Source: Desulfarculales bacterium UBA702 | GTDB taxonomy: Bacteria > Desulfobacterota > Syntrophobacteria > Syntrophobacterales > Syntrophobacteraceae | Length of the DNA: 11,121 nucleotides | Assembly (NCBI GenBank): GCA_002298165.1 | Contig: DBMI01000056.1 | Coordinates: 1 to 11,121 of the forward strand | Direction: 5' to 3' | Part shown: piece by piece, positions 1 to 6,145 of the stretch | How positions within the stretch are numbered: the stretch's first letter is position 1 | How the letters are laid out: every line of letters starts with the position of its first letter | Notes under the pieces: model-generated | The model's database searches: none | What the model was told of the DNA's origin: nothing | The model's input: only the letters and a program-made list of their open reading frames with translations | Position numbers and translations under genes: made by a program

Positions 1-24
1 ACGGTCAGGAGACCGTGCCACAAC
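1..24. repeat. Palindromic repeat, left copy
   Basis: The window opens with a perfect 6-bp inverted repeat around a 4-nt loop (ACGGTC-AGGA-GACCGT, 1-16), followed by GCC and ACAAC. Thirteen bases (CGGTCAGGAGACC, 2-14) recur in inverted orientation at 10939-10951, and GCC...ACAAC is partly matched there too. That suggests two copies of one dispersed intergenic element. The element type is not identified. Confidence 0.5.
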
Positions 25-85
25 TGGGTATTAGTAGTACCGGGATTCCAACTTCCATTTCGAAGTATTTGCGGAAGCGCAGTGG

Positions 86-128
86 AGATGGGGCAGGCTG
101 GAAAGGCTGCCCCATCTTCTATTTTAAT
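86..128 (+). terminator. Rho-independent terminator
   Basis: A perfect 11-bp stem (AGATGGGGCAG at 86-96 with CTGCCCCATCT at 107-117) closes a 10-nt loop and is followed by a T-rich run, TCTATTTTAAT. The T-rich side lies to the right, so it would end plus-strand transcription entering from beyond the left edge. On the minus strand no T-run follows, so it is unlikely to serve the 1457-270 gene. The upstream gene is not identifiable: two forward frames are open here but neither gives a recognisable protein. Confidence 0.65.
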
Positions 129-269
129 ATGCAGGTTTATTGGGTAGCTCACTCCGTCATATCAAAGGCAATTTTGAACTCTTGAGCTAACTGAAAATTA
201 GCCATCACAATGTCTGCTCGGATATATCAGTGATTACGTGCCGAAATTCCGGCGCTATTAGTACCCGGC
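129..269. other. Intergenic, no feature seen
   Basis: This stretch lies between the terminator and the stop codon of the minus-strand gene ending at 270. It holds only weak hairpins, such as GCTAA/TTAGC near 187-205 and GCCG/CGGC near 240-254. I see no convincing terminator for the minus-strand operon here. Confidence 0.5.
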
Positions 270-1457
270 TCAAGGCATTGAGTCCAGAAGCTTATGATAA
301 GCCAGATCTAGATTGTAGAGGCGCTCGGCAAGTATGCCCGAGATGTTTCTCAGCAGCTTGTAGGATAGCGGCAGATTCCTGGAAAGAAGATCATCGAATT
401 TATCATGTGGAATTTCAATTAATTTACAATGACTTGCCGCTGCCGCAGTCATTGAACGGGGGACCCTGAGCAAAAATCCCATTTCACCCAGGACCGAGCC
501 GCTCTTAAGCCTTATATCCCACCTCGATTTGGCGGAATCGCCCTTGCGCACCATTACCTGGCCGTCCAGAATCAGGTAAAAGCTCTCTCCTATAGATCCT
601 TCCTTCAGGATTATCTCCCCGATATCGAACTCGACAGTAGTTGCGATGTCCATGATGGAGAGGACCTCGTCGTCGCCGATATCCCGAAATATCTCGAACT
701 CTTTTGCTTCCGCGTATTCATCCTCTGAAACTTCCCTTGGAACGATCCATTGAAGATACCCGGTGCGTTCGTATTTGGCTATTCTGTTGGGTAGTAGATC
801 ATTCCAGTATTTATCGAAGCTGAGGCCGGAATAATCTTTTACCCGGCTCGGTCCAGGGTCGATCAGAACGAATTGAAGCGGCAGCCGAAGTCTTTGGCCC
901 TCGGTCAGGAGGTAAATATTGTTAGGGCTTATGCTAACCTTGCTTTCGGGTTTTCTTTCGAAAAGGCACAGTAGTTGGGACAGGAATTTTTCAAGCCCCT
1001 CGATAATCATGCTCTGGGTACGTACCGGAAAACTGGCAAATCTCATATAGATGCTGGTAATCGTTTCACCCTCGATAAAATCCTTTACCGCAAAACGCCC
1101 GCCTTCATCCATGTATAAAATACGAGGCACCAGGATTCCCTCGTCAAGGAAGCCCTGTGTCATTTCAAGCTCTTCGATCAGGCACTCGCGGCAGATGGTG
1201 TGCCATTTGGCGACTTTGACGCATAGTTTGCCTGCATCGGCCGGTAATGAATCGGGTATTTCTTTCAGGAGAAAAACAACCGACATGTCCCCTTCACCCA
1301 ATGGGGGAAGTCCAAGCACCATTTCGATTGGCCCAAACCGGGCGCTTATTTCCGTGGCACCTGAAGCGATGCAGTCTTCCATGGATTTATGGAAGTCGAG
1401 AAGTTCACTTTCGGACTCGACTCCATCCTGGTTCGTGCAAATTCCTGGCTTTTCCAT
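270..1457 (-). CDS. Kinase-like / cyclic-nucleotide-binding two-domain protein
   Basis: A 395-residue cytoplasmic protein with no signal peptide. Residues ~48-235 look like a protein-kinase-type fold: a Gly-rich loop (LGEGDMSVVF, 53-62), a beta-3 lysine (LCVKVAK, K81), a hinge-like stretch (FAVKDFIEGETI, 122-133), a catalytic-loop remnant (SISPNNIYL, 175-183, with N180) and a DFG-like metal site (VLIDPGP, D200). The catalytic-loop Asp expected by alignment to H-G-D-L-S-P-x-N is Ser175, so this may be a pseudokinase or a divergent family. Residues ~258-385 form a CRP-type cyclic-nucleotide-binding domain: a beta-roll (EFDIGEIILKEGSIGESFYL) and a phosphate-binding cassette (GEMG...PRSMTA) with E325 and R334 in place. 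No helix-turn-helix follows, so it is not a CRP-type transcription factor. It starts 4 bp after the MFS stop, with AGAGG/AGG upstream of the ATG, so the two genes are probably co-transcribed. The binding domain is secure; the kinase-like call is moderate. Confidence 0.8.
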   Translation of the reverse strand: MEKPGICTNQDGVESESELLDFHKSMEDCIASGATEISARFGPIEMVLGLPPLGEGDMSVVFLLKEIPDSLPADAGKLCVKVAKWHTICRECLIEELEMTQGFLDEGILVPRILYMDEGGRFAVKDFIEGETITSIYMRFASFPVRTQSMIIEGLEKFLSQLLCLFERKPESKVSISPNNIYLLTEGQRLRLPLQFVLIDPGPSRVKDYSGLSFDKYWNDLLPNRIAKYERTGYLQWIVPREVSEDEYAEAKEFEIFRDIGDDEVLSIMDIATTVEFDIGEIILKEGSIGESFYLILDGQVMVRKGDSAKSRWDIRLKSGSVLGEMGFLLRVPRSMTAAAASHCKLIEIPHDKFDDLLSRNLPLSYKLLRNISGILAERLYNLDLAYHKLLDSMP

Positions 1458-1461
1458 AGGG

Positions 1462-2703
1462 TTATCCTACCTCTTCCACAGATTCCACTGATGAATAAAC
1501 CGACTTCTCCTTTGCCCAGCCGATAAAAGCGATTGCAGCTCCCGTGAGCGGGAAAAGTCCCATCCAAACGAAAAGGGTTCTGGGCGAGACATGGAGATAC
1601 AAAATCAGGAAGTAACATGCGGCCATTGCACCGATACCCGCGACCCTGCTGCCAAAACTCGTGGTTGATTTCGTTCTTGCCTGTATGTGGGCCTCTGAAT
1701 AACGATTTATGCACGAATCTATTGCAACTGCCTCCGAAGCTTGCCCAATTCCCACCATTGCTCCGACCAGGCATGCCAGCACTACGTCATTGGCAAGGCT
1801 GAAACCGAAGAAGGAGAGGCCGATGGTGGTGGTGGCCAGTCCCATGAGAAGAAAACTGGATCGATATGCGAAGAAAAACGGGATCACCAGGGCGGTGACT
1901 ATCACTTTGCCGGCCGACTGTGCCGACTCGAAGTAGCCATAGGCGGAAAGGCCCTTTACAACATCTGCGAGATAGACGACCGAAAGGACTGCGAAAGCGC
2001 CTCTACCCACAGCCACTGCAGTTCGTGCGAAGAGAAGCAGGCGCATGGGAGGATTTTTAAGCGTATAGCGCATGCCTTCTTTCTGGCTTGCCCAGTAGGA
2101 TTTCTTGCGGACCTTCTCGTAGTCGATGATCTTCTCTCCACTGAGACGCATCAAGCTCAGCAGGAAAAATGATAGAACAAAAAACGCGGGCGCCAGGCAC
2201 ACTGAAAAGGTCAGTCCAAGCCACGTGCTGACAATGCTTGCCAGCGTGTATCCCCCAATGTTGCTGCAGTGATTTACCGCGTCGATTTCTGAAATAACCT
2301 TTGTGCCCTCCCGCACAGGAAAGCTAACCTTTACGACCTTGTCGACCGCCGGCTTGAAGAAAAGAAATGTGAAATCTCCCAGAAAGGCGAGCACCAGGTA
2401 AACTTTGTAAGAGTAGCCAAGAAGAACGGACGCCACCAGAAGCGCGGACAATATTGCGCGAATCAGATCTGATGCCATCAGCGAGACTTTTATGTGGATG
2501 CGGTCAATGAAGGGCCCAGAAACAGCGTTGATGAGGGTCTCGCACAAGTAGCGGAAAACCAGCACGAGTCCGGCCATCATTGCATCATTTGTTTTCTCGG
2601 CAACCAGCAGCACGGAAAGGATCCGAAGGAAACCATCCCCCATCCTGGTTGACATGCGGCTTGCCATTAAAATGAGGAGATCTCTTTTTGTTTCGGCGAT
2701 CAA
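1462..2703 (-). CDS. Major facilitator superfamily transporter
   Basis: A 413-residue inner-membrane protein with about 11-12 hydrophobic segments, normal for an MFS permease. The loop between segments 2 and 3 carries a motif-A-like stretch (SGPFIDRIHIKV, 62-73), and a longer polar central loop (187-220) splits the two halves. The substrate cannot be told from sequence; the overall look is of an MFS_3/effluxer-like family. The start is TTG: AGGGGAG sits 9 nt upstream at an ideal distance, and the first ATG inside (M13) has no comparable site. The gene is followed 4 bp later by the cyclic-nucleotide-binding protein, which suggests one transcript and possibly linked function. A 249-bp gap with a stem-loop separates it from the upstream LPP20-like gene, so this pair may have its own promoter. 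Confidence 0.82.
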   Translation of the reverse strand: MIAETKRDLLILMASRMSTRMGDGFLRILSVLLVAEKTNDAMMAGLVLVFRYLCETLINAVSGPFIDRIHIKVSLMASDLIRAILSALLVASVLLGYSYKVYLVLAFLGDFTFLFFKPAVDKVVKVSFPVREGTKVISEIDAVNHCSNIGGYTLASIVSTWLGLTFSVCLAPAFFVLSFFLLSLMRLSGEKIIDYEKVRKKSYWASQKEGMRYTLKNPPMRLLLFARTAVAVGRGAFAVLSVVYLADVVKGLSAYGYFESAQSAGKVIVTALVIPFFFAYRSSFLLMGLATTTIGLSFFGFSLANDVVLACLVGAMVGIGQASEAVAIDSCINRYSEAHIQARTKSTTSFGSRVAGIGAMAACYFLILYLHVSPRTLFVWMGLFPLTGAAIAFIGWAKEKSVYSSVESVEEVG

Positions 2704-2952
2704 TTTGTTTGTCTCCCCTAAGGTAAAGGCTCAACAAATGTGCCGGCGCCCGGTGGCAGCTTGATAGGTGAACGGAACACGAAAAAAGTATATGGGGTGG
2801 GGCACAGAGCCTTACCGTGCCGACCAGCCAGAGTGGCAGGCGCGGTAAGGACAGTGTGATTTCCGGGTTTCAAAGGCGACTCTAATTAATCAAATAATCT
2901 GCTTATGCCCTGACAGGTTTAACTCTATAATCAACATACGCCCGGCAAATAC
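2704..2952. other. Intergenic gap dividing the minus-strand block
   Basis: This 249-bp gap separates the LPP20-like gene from the MFS gene. Its main content is the stem-loop at 2810-2850. A TATACT that could act as a -10 lies on the minus strand near 2790, but no good -35 sits at the right distance, so I do not call a promoter. Confidence 0.5.
2810..2850 (-). terminator. Branched stem-loop, possible terminator or attenuator
   Basis: CCTTACCGTGCC (2810-2821) pairs with GGCGCGGTAAGG (2839-2850) over 12 bp with one G-U wobble. The loop contains a second small stem (GCCA-GAG-TGGC). On the minus strand a T6 run follows only about 21 nt after the stem, so it is not a canonical rho-independent terminator. 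Its position between the LPP20-like and MFS genes suits a transcript boundary or partial terminator. It could equally be a dispersed repeat. Confidence 0.4.
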
Positions 2953-3786
2953 CTATTTAGGCGGAAGGGGCTCATAGCCGGGTAACTGAATGTTCCCGGA
3001 CTCAGCACTGGGAGGCGAGGAGGGATTCCTTGCCGCCCCGGCATCGCTCTTCAGGTCGTCCACCTGAGAACCTCTTCCCACTACCTCTATGAGGTTGGGC
3101 CCTTTATAGATTATATGCTGGCCGAGAATATCCTTTACCCTGCCCAGGTCCAGGTTGAGTTTTACAAAGGCGTTTCCGCTGTCATCCCAGCCCCAGCCTC
3201 TTTGAGGATGATCGATGTCAACGTTTGGAATAAAAGCTCCGTAAATGGCGGCACATACCTTGGACTTATTGGAATCCTTGGCAAGCACGAAATTTTCCAC
3301 TTCTGTGTAGCTCGATATCTTCTGTCCCACTATGACGTTGGCCATCTCGTCGTAAGCGTTCACGAGTGCCGCCCTCAGGGCCATTAGGTGTCCCCTGTAT
3401 TCGGGGCTCATCGTTCCAAAACCAATGGCGTTAACCCTGACGTCCTTATAACTGATTCTCTCGCCGAGTATGTTTTTGATGCTCCCAAGATCGATATGGC
3501 CAATGCAGATGCATATGTCTTTGTTCTTGTCGTAAATGATCCGGTCTTCGACCACGCCTTTGATCACTGCGGCGCTTTTTTCCTTGATGGCATAATTGGC
3601 ATCCTGGGTCAGCCCAAATTGCCCTTCGCTCTTGACCTTATAGCCGATTATAGATTCGACGATATTTCGTCGCAAATCCTGCTTGGCCATTTTCTCCGAC
3701 ATAAGCTGGAGGTTTCCAGCGAAACAGGAAGCGGAAAAGCCAATCACTACCAGTATGGCTACGCCGAGATATAGTTTCAGTTTCAT
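2953..3786 (-). CDS. Exported protein with two LPP20-like domains
   Basis: A 277-residue protein with an N-terminal signal peptide (Lys-rich start, hydrophobic 8-19, probable cleavage after CFA at 23). The SASC motif lacks a proper lipobox Leu, so lipidation is doubtful. Two copies of one alpha/beta unit are visible. Each has a helix rich in Ala/Leu (about 30-50 and 128-150), then strands ending in a shared motif: IDLGSIKNILGERISYK (98-114) and LDLGRVKDILGQHIIYK (212-228). The spacing and fold pattern resemble LPP20 / FlgP-type proteins, which form rings or lattices at the outer membrane in Helicobacter, Campylobacter and Vibrio. The tail (~245-277) is Pro/Ser-rich and probably disordered. 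The start is supported by GAGGGG 5 nt upstream. It follows the 4446-3862 gene by 75 bp on the same strand and is probably in the same operon. The family assignment is by pattern only. Confidence 0.65.
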   Translation of the reverse strand: MKLKLYLGVAILVVIGFSASCFAGNLQLMSEKMAKQDLRRNIVESIIGYKVKSEGQFGLTQDANYAIKEKSAAVIKGVVEDRIIYDKNKDICICIGHIDLGSIKNILGERISYKDVRVNAIGFGTMSPEYRGHLMALRAALVNAYDEMANVIVGQKISSYTEVENFVLAKDSNKSKVCAAIYGAFIPNVDIDHPQRGWGWDDSGNAFVKLNLDLGRVKDILGQHIIYKGPNLIEVVGRGSQVDDLKSDAGAARNPSSPPSAESGNIQLPGYEPLPPK

Positions 3787-3861
3787 TTATACCCCTCAAC
3801 AGTGGTGACAAAGGTTTAAAATAGCAGGGTTGAATATCTTAAAATTGCCTACCTAAACTGG

Positions 3862-4446
3862 TTACATGCCAAACATTTTTTTCCACCAGCTCTTCTGCTC
3901 CGGTTCAGGGGCCGGCGGCGGCTGTGCGCTCAACGGAGGATTTTCGGGGGCGGGAATGTTCTGAACCGCCTCCCTGGAGCTGATTCCTCCTCCGGGCATG
4001 TCAATGTTTCTAAACTCTACCCGGTCTTTGATGACAACTCCGCCCTTCATTTCAATGTCGCGGTACTCGACATTGGGGACCTTCATCGAGTGTTTCGATA
4101 TGTAAGGCTCATTTCCAGCGGGATTGGCGCGCACTCTTACCTGGCCCGCGGAGCCTCGCTGCTCCTGATCCATTACACGAATTTCGTTTATCTGGATTTG
4201 GACCTTGTCTTTGTCCTTGGGATCGGCTTTCACGCGGGCTTCGAATTCAATGAACCCGCTTTTGGGGAGTTTGCCTTCACGTTTCAGTTTTTCGTATATT
4301 TCCTGCTTAACTATATTCTGTTTGGATTTCCATTCTTCCATCAGCGCCCGGTTGCCGCCGGGCGTGTTTGCCTGCTGAGCCTGGCACAGGCTGTAGGCGC
4401 CCAGCAGAACAAAAGCGAAAATGATCCCCAAAACAAAATGCCTCAT
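3862..4446 (-). CDS. Unrecognised periplasmic protein with internal repeat
   Basis: A 194-residue protein I do not recognise. It has a clear signal peptide (hydrophobic 4-20, cleavage likely after CQA at 23), then a charged helical stretch (~32-60), a beta-rich segment (64-106), a short internal repeat, a Pro-rich linker (163-184) and a basic-aromatic end (KSWWKKMFGM). The repeat is VEYRDIEMKGG (126-136) and VEFRNIDMPGG (143-153), offset by 17 residues, as in a small beta-solenoid or strand-pair unit. AGGA lies 7 nt before the ATG. A perfect 16-bp hairpin sits in the leader between this gene and the TPR gene upstream. It is embedded in a run of exported proteins, so a role in the same envelope assembly is an inference. 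Confidence 0.72.
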   Translation of the reverse strand: MRHFVLGIIFAFVLLGAYSLCQAQQANTPGGNRALMEEWKSKQNIVKQEIYEKLKREGKLPKSGFIEFEARVKADPKDKDKVQIQINEIRVMDQEQRGSAGQVRVRANPAGNEPYISKHSMKVPNVEYRDIEMKGGVVIKDRVEFRNIDMPGGGISSREAVQNIPAPENPPLSAQPPPAPEPEQKSWWKKMFGM

Positions 4447-4484
4447 GGTTTATCCTGAAATTGAGTTTCAACTGAATCGGATAG

Positions 4485-4520
4485 GCCTTGTACGGCCCGG
4501 ACTACCGGGCCGTACAAGGC
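4485..4520. repeat. Perfect 16-bp hairpin in the operon
   Basis: GCCTTGTACGGCCCGG (4485-4500) is the exact reverse complement of 4505-4520, with a 4-nt loop (ACTA). It lies in the 99-bp gap between the TPR lipoprotein and the 4446-3862 gene, ending about 38 nt upstream of that start codon. No T-run follows on either strand, so it is not a simple terminator. Possible roles are mRNA stabilisation or processing within the operon, or a mobile palindromic repeat. Confidence 0.75.
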
Positions 4521-4545
4521 TGACTCTTAGTCAATGGAGTTTATT

Positions 4546-5178
4546 CTACCAGTCTTCGATTGCCTTGCCGCCGCCTTTGAAAGACTTCTCAGTGCGGGGG
4601 GGTGCTCTTCTTTCTTGACGCTTCCCGCATCCTTCTTCGGCTTTCTCAAGGGCTTCTCTTGCATCCATATAAGCGGGGTCGAGAGCGAGAGCTTGTCTGA
4701 AATTATTGATTGCCTTCTTGCATTCTCTTTCGGCTAGTTCAATGCGCCCGAGGGCATAAAAGACCTGGGGCATCCTGCTCCCAAGGTCCCTGGCCGTTTC
4801 AAGTTGCGGTTCCGCCTCTTTGTATCGTTTCAGTTGGAAGAGCAGCAGCCCGTAGGCTTCCCTTGCAGGCAGATAATGAGAATCGTAGCGAAGGGCATCT
4901 TCATAGGACCTTAGAGCACTGTCAGGCTGGCCCAATCTTTCATAGGACTGGCCACGCCAGAAGTGAGCTTCCACAAAGTCTGGCTTCAAACGGATTGCCT
5001 TTTCGAACTCCTCATGCGCCTCTCTGAACTTACCCTTATTGAAATCTTCGATACCATCCCTGAAGTAGTAATCAGGTCCTTTGTACTCCTCGCGGCTTTC
5101 GTGATACTCCGGAGTTGCGCAGGCGCTTAGGAAAAGCCCCATTATCATACAACCAATAATGCACAAAACAGCCCTCAT
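4546..5178 (-). CDS. TPR-repeat outer-membrane lipoprotein
   Basis: A 210-residue lipoprotein. The signal peptide ends in lipobox LSAC with the lipidated Cys at 20; the +2 residue is Ala, not Asp, which favours the outer membrane. Four tetratricopeptide-like helical pairs follow at ~37-67, 70-101, 104-134 and 138-169, with typical motifs such as GKFREAHEEFEKAIRLKPDF and AINNFRQALALDP. TPR arrays are protein-binding scaffolds, so it probably docks partners of the envelope cluster. The C-terminus (~185-210) is basic and Gly-rich, ending in AIEDW. AAAGGAGGAGG ends 6 nt before the ATG, a very strong ribosome site. It starts 30 bp after the CsgG-like stop and is probably co-transcribed with it. 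The partner is unknown. Confidence 0.85.
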   Translation of the reverse strand: MRAVLCIIGCMIMGLFLSACATPEYHESREEYKGPDYYFRDGIEDFNKGKFREAHEEFEKAIRLKPDFVEAHFWRGQSYERLGQPDSALRSYEDALRYDSHYLPAREAYGLLLFQLKRYKEAEPQLETARDLGSRMPQVFYALGRIELAERECKKAINNFRQALALDPAYMDAREALEKAEEGCGKRQERRAPPRTEKSFKGGGKAIEDW

Positions 5179-5208
5179 ACGATTCCTCCTCCTTTAAGTT
5201 GGGTGCCT

Positions 5209-5997
5209 CTATTTGTGTTTCATATCGATATCCGCTACAGCCATTTGGACCAGCCTCTGGGCAAGCATGTCGAGGGTTTGTACATTTTGCTGACCCTGCG
5301 AAACACCCAGGAAGGAACTGGATTTGGCGCCAATTTGCATCTTCTCCTCGAAATACCCGTTTGCGACCTGTTCCGTCGTGTTTGCGTCCATTATTTTGTA
5401 GCGCAAACCAACGATCCAGACGGCTGCCGCTTCACCCGAACTAGCAGACGACAGGCCGACGTCAGTAGCGTATCCAGCGCGTCCGCCGATTAGCGCACCG
5501 GCTATGGCGCCGATTGGTGCCCCTGAGAAGCTTTGCTGAGCGGCTGCTGCCGGTTCGGCTTTAAGAATGTCGAACTTGAGGAACCATTTGGTTGATTTAA
5601 ATTTTCCCTTCTTGAATTTCTTCATGGCGTCAGGATCACCCATACCAAAAGCGAGTTGTAATTCGTTAAGCATTGGACCGAGCTGGCCGCGTTCGAGTAC
5701 CTGGAAACTTGCTTTTTCCAATTCGATTTCGGCAAAATCGGCAATGTTATTGGCGGTTATTTTCTGGGTGAATGTGGCGTTGGCGCTCTTGATCTCGCCT
5801 GGCAATACGATGACCAGCGGCCCGGGTTTTCCTGAGTTGGTGTAGACTACCGGTTTGTACATTGCCTGATCCGCCTGCTGATTTGCCTGATCGCTTGCGC
5901 TTTGCGGACCGCCTATTCCCCCTCCGGGGCTCGCGCACCCGGATATCACTAAACCGAGAACCAATAAACAAGCCATAGCTAACGATCTTTGCCTCAT
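5209..5997 (-). CDS. CsgG-like outer-membrane lipoprotein
   Basis: A 262-residue lipoprotein. I place the start at 5997 and not at the longer open frame (6063). AAGGAG sits 7 nt before this ATG, and the signal peptide starts here: MRQRSLAMAC..., lipobox ISGC, lipidated Cys 21, +2 Ala for outer-membrane sorting. Residues ~60-145 and 190-255 resemble the CsgG/HfaB/LpoB group. The most telling part is ASFQVLERGQLGPMLNELQL (96-115), the family's 'v-v-e-R-x-x-L-x-x-l-l-x-E' signature. A Gly-rich stretch (GAPIGAIAGALIGGRAG, 159-175) forms a glycine-zipper-like segment in the middle. CsgG itself is a nonameric secretion channel for curli subunits. No curli subunit or CsgE/CsgF is visible here, so a curli role is not supported. 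It lies between the FlgT-like and TPR genes on one strand. Confidence 0.75.
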   Translation of the reverse strand: MRQRSLAMACLLVLGLVISGCASPGGGIGGPQSASDQANQQADQAMYKPVVYTNSGKPGPLVIVLPGEIKSANATFTQKITANNIADFAEIELEKASFQVLERGQLGPMLNELQLAFGMGDPDAMKKFKKGKFKSTKWFLKFDILKAEPAAAAQQSFSGAPIGAIAGALIGGRAGYATDVGLSSASSGEAAAVWIVGLRYKIMDANTTEQVANGYFEEKMQIGAKSSSFLGVSQGQQNVQTLDMLAQRLVQMAVADIDMKHK

Positions 5998-6145
5998 ACA
6001 CTCTCTCCTTCTATGATTACCTTCGTTTAGTGATAAAAACCAACGGGTTTCCCGCAGTGACATTGAAACCCTTCATGACAATAAAAACTGCTGGACGAGA
6101 GATTCCGGAAAACTTCCGATACTTTTCGGCAGCGCCGGATTGGTG
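5998..6145. other. Intra-operon gap
   Basis: This 148-bp gap lies between the FlgT-like stop and the CsgG-like start. It contains a small inverted repeat (CGGAA-AAC-TTCCG near 6105-6118) and the CsgG-like ribosome site. I see no clear promoter or terminator. Confidence 0.45.

Noticed and set aside
1..185. The end of a plus-strand gene entering from the left, open in two frames.
   Set aside because: Neither frame gives a recognisable protein, both read through the terminator hairpin, and the DNA begins with an intergenic palindrome.
1346..1774. A 142-codon minus-strand open frame across the MFS/effector junction.
   Set aside because: It overlaps two well-supported genes in another frame, and its translation lacks any domain pattern.
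2853..2870. GTGTGA, half of a CRP-type operator, near the MFS gene.
   Set aside because: The second half-site (TCACA after 6 bp) is absent.
5998..6063. A 22-residue N-terminal extension of the CsgG-like protein.
   Set aside because: The ribosome site and the lipoprotein signal peptide both place the start at 5997.
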